From: CAYJEQ01 sp964369235
Lineage (GTDB): Bacteria; Bacillota; Clostridia; Oscillospirales; Ruminococcaceae
Direction: 5' to 3'
DNA length: 35,571 bases
Assembly (NCBI GenBank): GCA_964369235.1
Contig: CAYJEQ010000019.1
Location: 1-35,571, forward strand
Both the position numbers and the translations under genes were made by a program. Below, in pieces: positions 31,507 through 35,571 of this stretch (within the stretch, counting starts at the first letter, position 1; every line of letters starts with the position of its first letter). Below the pieces are notes generated by a model. The model was not told the DNA's origin. It ran no database searches and saw nothing but the letters and a program-made list of their open reading frames with translations.

Positions 31507-34182
31507 ATGTTTAAATCTATATTAAAATTTAAAGGCAGTTGGCGCACCTATCAGGCTGGTGTGCTATCTTCCTTTGACCAGTATAAAAATGATGGCAAGA
31601 TCCATATTGTAGCTGCACCAGGCTCAGGTAAAACTACACTGGGAATAGAGCTAATAAGCCGAGTGGGACAAGGCTGTATTGTGCTAACCCCTTCAATAAC
31701 TATTAGAGAGCAGTGGATAGAGCGAATAGAGGAAGCTTTTCTGCTAGAGGGTGTAAAAAGCGAAGATGTGCTTTCTCAAAATCTAAAGGATATGAAGCTA
31801 ATCACTGTAGTTACCTATCAAGCCCTACACAGTGCCATGATAGGCTATAAAGGGAAACTTTTAGAAGAAGGTGACGAAGAAACCAGTAAAGAAGAATTGG
31901 TGGATTATGAATCCTTTGATTTAATATCAGCTATTAAGGAAAGAGGGGTTAAAACCATATGTCTAGACGAGTGCCATCACTTAAGAAATGAGTGGTGGAA
32001 ATCACTGGAGAAATTCCAAAGTGAAGCAACTACCCATTACACCATAGCCCTTACAGCTACCCCACCCTACGACTCTACCCCAGAATTATGGGCAAGGTAT
32101 ATTAAGGTTTGTGGTGAGATTGATGAGGAAATCACCGTTCCAGAATTAGTTAAGGACTCCACCCTTTGCCCTCATCAGGACTATGTTTATTTTAACTATC
32201 CTACCAAAGAGGAATTTGATAAAATAAATCAGTTTAAAGATATTAGAGATGAGTACTGTGATATACTGTTAAAAGATAAGGAGCTAGAGAGGATTATTTT
32301 CTCCAATACCTCCTTAGGCAATGATGACTGCTATGATAAACTTCTAGAAAATCCAGCATATCTATCCTCTATACTTATCTATCTAAATGCAACTGGTAAT
32401 GAAATATCAAAAGAATACAAAGAATTACTAGGATATGTAGCACTAGAAAAACCATCACCAAAATGGTTTGAGATTTTACTCCAAGGGGTACTTTATGATG
32501 ACTCTAGCTCCTATGACATATCAGAGGAAAGGGTTAAAAAGTACCGTAACGAGTTAAAGGTGCGAGGATTAATAGAAAATAGAAAGGTGTGCTTTCAGCT
32601 TAAAAAGAAGCTGAAAAAAGACCTAACGAGATCTGTAGGTAAGTGTGAAAGTGTTAAGGAAATTACCTTTCATGAATATAAAAGCCTAGGTAAAGAGTTA
32701 AGGCTATTAATCCTGTGTGATTATATAAAGAAGGAATACAAATCTGCCATTGGAAATCCTGATTTAGCTACCCATGCATTAGGGGTAATACCCTTTTTTG
32801 AGCTACTAAGGCGAGAAAGCCTTAATCAGAAAGGTGGGTTAAAACTAGGGGTACTATGTGGCAGTGTTGCTATAATCCCTTATGAGGCAAAGGAAAGATT
32901 ATTAGAACTAGCACCCAACCCAGCTAAAATTTCCTTTAAAAGTCTAGGTAGTTTACCTCAGGAGGAATATGTAGAGGTGGATACCCAAGGAGATAGACAT
33001 TTTCTAACAGGGATAATTACACAGTTATTTGAGGAAGGCTATATGGAGGTGCTTATTGGTACAAAATCCCTACTAGGGGAAGGCTGGGACTCTCCCTGTG
33101 TTAATTCTCTAATACTTGCTAGTTTTGTAGGGAGTTTTATGCTTAGCAATCAGATGAGGGGACGAGCCATAAGAACCTACTCAAAAAACCCTAATAAAGT
33201 TAGTAATATCTGGCACCTAGTATGCGTGCTACCACCTAAACTCAGTCAAGATGAACAGGGACTACAGGAAGAAAACGAAGATATGGAAATGCTTACCCGT
33301 CGTATGGACAATTTTCTAGGGCTACACTATAGCCTAGATACCATAGAAAGTGGCATTAATCGCCTATCAGCTATACAGTACCCCATTACAACTAAATCTA
33401 GTGTAAAAAAGACAAATGCAGAAATGCTTAGAATATCCGCAAATCGTAATGTGCTAAAAGAGAGATGGCAAAAGGCACTGTTGGCTATTAGTGAGATGGA
33501 AATCTTAGAAGAAGTTTGCAAAGATAATAAGCAGATAACCTTTGTGGGGTTATTTGATTATATTCGTTATTTAATTTTAAATATAATACTAATGGGACTT
33601 AATATGACAATGCGAGGTACCTTGCGTAATGAAAGTAGTGCCCTAATAGGATTATCTATTGTAATAGGAATAATGTGTATATTCTCCTTTATAGTAAGTA
33701 GTAAGAAGCTAATAGAATATATTAACCCACTAAAATGCCTGCAAAACATAGGGGAGGGAACCAGAAAAGCCCTTATGGAGGGAAAACACTTTGACAGTAG
33801 TGATCACCGAGTGGAAACCCACCATGATATACTTAATCATGTAGTTTATCTACTAGGAGGAAGTAGCCATGATAAGGAGCTATTTGCCAAGTGTGTATTG
33901 GAAATTTTTAGTGAGGTAGATAATCAAAGATATATTCTATATGCACCTAGTAGAAAGAAGAAAAAGGACGGGTACTACCCAGTTCCTGAGTTATTTACTA
34001 AGAGAAAAGAAGACGCCCAGCTATATGCCACCACTATGAAAAAATACATAGGCAATTACAAGCTAGTATATACACGAAACCCAGAAGGCAGAAAAATACT
34101 GCTAAAGGGTAGAAAATACGCAATGGCAAATATCCAAAATCGAGCATTAAAAAGAAAAAGGGTAAAAGGCCCACTTGAATAG
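31507..34182 (+). CDS. SF2 DEAD/DEAH-type helicase with two C-terminal membrane helices
   Basis: An 891-residue protein. The helicase core has a Q-like segment (WRTYQAGVL), Walker A AAPGSGKTT (36-44), LTPSITIREQW (60-70), motif II DECH (154-157), motif III TATPP (183-187), and in the second RecA domain LIGTKSLLGEGWDSP (516-530) and QMRGRAIR (549-556). Unusually for a helicase, residues about 682-702 and 711-731 are hydrophobic helices long enough to cross the membrane. A basic C-terminal domain of about 150 residues follows (QRYILYAP, YKLVYTRNPEGRKILL). A region of about 200 residues between the two RecA domains is unassigned. GAGGGA precedes the ATG. Single-gene unit. Nucleic-acid role and target unknown; a defence role is possible but not shown. 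Confidence 0.85.
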   Translation: MFKSILKFKGSWRTYQAGVLSSFDQYKNDGKIHIVAAPGSGKTTLGIELISRVGQGCIVLTPSITIREQWIERIEEAFLLEGVKSEDVLSQNLKDMKLITVVTYQALHSAMIGYKGKLLEEGDEETSKEELVDYESFDLISAIKERGVKTICLDECHHLRNEWWKSLEKFQSEATTHYTIALTATPPYDSTPELWARYIKVCGEIDEEITVPELVKDSTLCPHQDYVYFNYPTKEEFDKINQFKDIRDEYCDILLKDKELERIIFSNTSLGNDDCYDKLLENPAYLSSILIYLNATGNEISKEYKELLGYVALEKPSPKWFEILLQGVLYDDSSSYDISEERVKKYRNELKVRGLIENRKVCFQLKKKLKKDLTRSVGKCESVKEITFHEYKSLGKELRLLILCDYIKKEYKSAIGNPDLATHALGVIPFFELLRRESLNQKGGLKLGVLCGSVAIIPYEAKERLLELAPNPAKISFKSLGSLPQEEYVEVDTQGDRHFLTGIITQLFEEGYMEVLIGTKSLLGEGWDSPCVNSLILASFVGSFMLSNQMRGRAIRTYSKNPNKVSNIWHLVCVLPPKLSQDEQGLQEENEDMEMLTRRMDNFLGLHYSLDTIESGINRLSAIQYPITTKSSVKKTNAEMLRISANRNVLKERWQKALLAISEMEILEEVCKDNKQITFVGLFDYIRYLILNIILMGLNMTMRGTLRNESSALIGLSIVIGIMCIFSFIVSSKKLIEYINPLKCLQNIGEGTRKALMEGKHFDSSDHRVETHHDILNHVVYLLGGSSHDKELFAKCVLEIFSEVDNQRYILYAPSRKKKKDGYYPVPELFTKRKEDAQLYATTMKKYIGNYKLVYTRNPEGRKILLKGRKYAMANIQNRALKRKRVKGPLE

Positions 34183-34218
34183 GTTTATCCTCTAGTTAAA
34201 TAATCAGGTAGTAAAAAA

Positions 34219-34259
34219 AACATCTAACACCAAATCTCTAAAGTGTTAGATGGTTTTTT
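34219..34259 (+). terminator. Terminator of the helicase gene
   Basis: A 10-bp stem CATCTAACAC/GTGTTAGATG (34221-34230 with 34243-34252) flanked by A and followed by G and six T. Confidence 0.9.
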
Positions 34260-34516
34260 GCAGTTTTAATAGTGGTGTAAAACAGGTTTTTACAAAGTAA
34301 TTACAAAAATTTCCAATTTTCTAGTTGAATAACTAAGATGTTATAAGGGGGATATTTGTATAATTTTGGCATTTTGCTAAATAAATCGGAAGAGATAATT
34401 CTGATTTTGTCATAGTTTTACCATATAAATGTATAGTAATATAGGCAAAAATATGAGGTATCTGTAGTTATATCTGCTAAATATTTCTAAAAATGGAAAA
34501 ATATGTCAAAAAGATA
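34260..34516. other. AT-rich region upstream of spo0A
   Basis: About 260 bases without a gene. ATATGTCAAA at 34501-34510 is a weak match to a 0A box (TGTCGAA), which would suit Spo0A autoregulation. I see no convincing sigma-H promoter. Otherwise nothing is recognised. Confidence 0.3.
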
Positions 34517-34545
34517 TTGTCAATTAACCCACATTATGGTAGAAT
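34517..34545 (+). promoter_or_regulatory. Sigma-A-type promoter of spo0A
   Basis: TTGTCA (34517-34522), 17-base spacer, TAGAAT (34540-34545). Confidence 0.7.
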
Positions 34546-34582
34546 AAACAGGAGGTAAATTACAAATTCACGGAGGCACACA

Positions 34583-35377
34583 ATGAAAAAAGCAAAGGTT
34601 TTGATCGCAGAGGATAATAAGGAATTTTGCGCAAGAAGTTCAGCATTATTTAGAAGCTACGGATACGAAACTACTGTTGCTCCAAAGGACGGAGTAAAAG
34701 TTGTAGACCTTATCAAAGACCAAGAGCCTGATGTAGTTCTGCTGGATGTATTTATGCCAAGACTTGATGCCATAGGGGTAATGCAAGCAATAAAATCACA
34801 GGAAGGAATCAAAAAGCCTATATTTATGACAATGTCAGCCTTTGATAATATATCTTTAGAGCGAGAGATATTATCTAGTGGAGCGTCATACTATTTCCTA
34901 AAACCATTTAATGTAGATATGATGGTGGAAAGAACTATACAGCTATCCAAGACATTTAAAACCAGTCATATAGGTGCAAATGGTACCAACCCAATGGCAA
35001 CCCTATCTCAAACAAAAGATGTTGAGGTAATGGTAACCGAGATTATCCACCAATTAGGGGTACCAGCCCATATTAAAGGGTACCACTATCTAAGAGAATC
35101 AATTATGCTTGCAGTAGAGGATGCAGATATAATTAATTCAGTAACCAAAGCACTATATCCTACAGTAGCAAAGAATTTTTCCACAACACCATCAAGGGTA
35201 GAGCGAGCTATCCGTCACGCTATAGAGGTAGCCTGGGATAGAGGGGATCTGGAAATACTAAATGCCTATTTTGGATATACAATACATAATGGCAGAGGAA
35301 AGCCTACTAATAGTGAGTTTATAGCGATGATCTCAGACAAACTAAGATTAAAGCTTAAATCTACACTGATTTCCTAA
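34583..35377 (+). CDS. spo0A: Sporulation master response regulator Spo0A
   Basis: The transcription factor that starts endospore formation when phosphorylated. The 264 residues fit. The receiver domain (1 to about 120) has the acidic pair Glu10-Asp11, phosphoacceptor Asp55 (VVLLDVFMP), switch-region Ser85 and Lys107 (FLKPF). The C-terminal sigma-factor-interacting and DNA-binding domain carries the Spo0A signature LGVPAHIKGYHYLRESI and the recognition helix region TPSRVERAIRHAIEVAW. GGAGG six bases before the ATG, with a second AGGAGGT earlier in the short leader. In most Clostridia and Bacillus spoIVB lies directly upstream; here it is absent and a helicase gene takes that place. Confidence 0.98.
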   Translation: MKKAKVLIAEDNKEFCARSSALFRSYGYETTVAPKDGVKVVDLIKDQEPDVVLLDVFMPRLDAIGVMQAIKSQEGIKKPIFMTMSAFDNISLEREILSSGASYYFLKPFNVDMMVERTIQLSKTFKTSHIGANGTNPMATLSQTKDVEVMVTEIIHQLGVPAHIKGYHYLRESIMLAVEDADIINSVTKALYPTVAKNFSTTPSRVERAIRHAIEVAWDRGDLEILNAYFGYTIHNGRGKPTNSEFIAMISDKLRLKLKSTLIS

Positions 35378-35523
35378 AGTTTAAAGAGTATTTAGCCTAA
35401 AAGCATTATAGCCTATAATAAAGGTGAAATTTGTTTTAATATGTAATGGTATAAAACAAATATTATTAAAAAGAAAGTCCCATAATATTAGGGAATGTAT
35501 ATGGGAAATTAAAGTATATATAG

Positions 35524-35560
35524 GAGAGCTGTTGCAGGTGATTATTGCAACAGCTCTTTT
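35524..35560 (+). terminator. Terminator downstream of spo0A
   Basis: An 11-bp stem GAGCTGTTGCA/TGCAACAGCTC (35526-35536 with 35546-35556) followed by TTTT. It lies about 150 bases after the spo0A stop. Confidence 0.88.
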
Positions 35561-35571
35561 ACCTATGAAAG

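Noticed and set aside
1..35571. tRNA or rRNA genes
   Set aside because: I looked for TTCGAAT-type T-loops with CCA ends and for conserved rRNA stretches and found none.

Overview
The window looks like a piece of a low-GC, strictly anaerobic, endospore-forming member of the Clostridia. The evidence is a complete spo0A, a yaaL-bofA sporulation pair, an oxygen-sensitive class III ribonucleotide reductase with its activase, an iron-sulfur L-serine dehydratase in two subunits, and Shine-Dalgarno (SD) sites of the AGAAAGG/AAGGAGG type. Two runs of N (10 and 100 bases) mark scaffold gaps, so this is probably a draft or metagenome assembly. Leucine is written mostly as CTA rather than TTA in many genes on both strands, so most of the genes appear native to one genome.

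Layout. 1-3150: a repeat-derived hairpin, a three-helix membrane protein of unknown function, and guaB. 3150-6610: intergenic repeats, a small minus-strand gene, then a minus-strand group pgeF-sdaAB-sdaAA (copper-oxidase-fold nucleoside enzyme, serine deaminase). 6720-8525: an AraC-type regulator, then yaaL-bofA. 8540-10850, minus strand: a CASTOR/POLLUX-type ion channel and an OsmC-like protein. 11048-15300: a TetM-like translation GTPase fused to a C-terminal NYN nuclease domain, and an ABC-F ATPase. 15580-17861: coaX, a TIGR01212 radical SAM protein (ytqA-like) and mnmM (ytqB-like). 18027-20435: a three-gene ABC importer of unknown substrate. 20684-23657: nrdD-nrdG behind a promoter with an NrdR box. 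23658-24326: a long non-coding stretch packed with hairpins, ending in the structured leader of a MATE exporter. 24339-26374: the MATE exporter and a flavin reductase. 26711-31221: a LacI-family repressor divergent from uxaA and uxaB (hexuronate use), with an operator beside each promoter. 31507-35377: a large SF2 helicase with two membrane helices, and spo0A.

How the parts relate. Most units are short, have their own sigma-A-like promoter and end in a strong hairpin terminator. Several genes share a structured leader that ends at the SD. Many also share an unusual start context, AAAGG-N3-GGTC-N7-ATG. Intergenic space is crowded with at least three families of short repeats.

The best candidates for undescribed biology are the TetM-like GTPase/NYN-nuclease fusion, the cloverleaf-like RNA-forming region after nrdG, the recurring hairpin leader family, and the membrane-anchored helicase.
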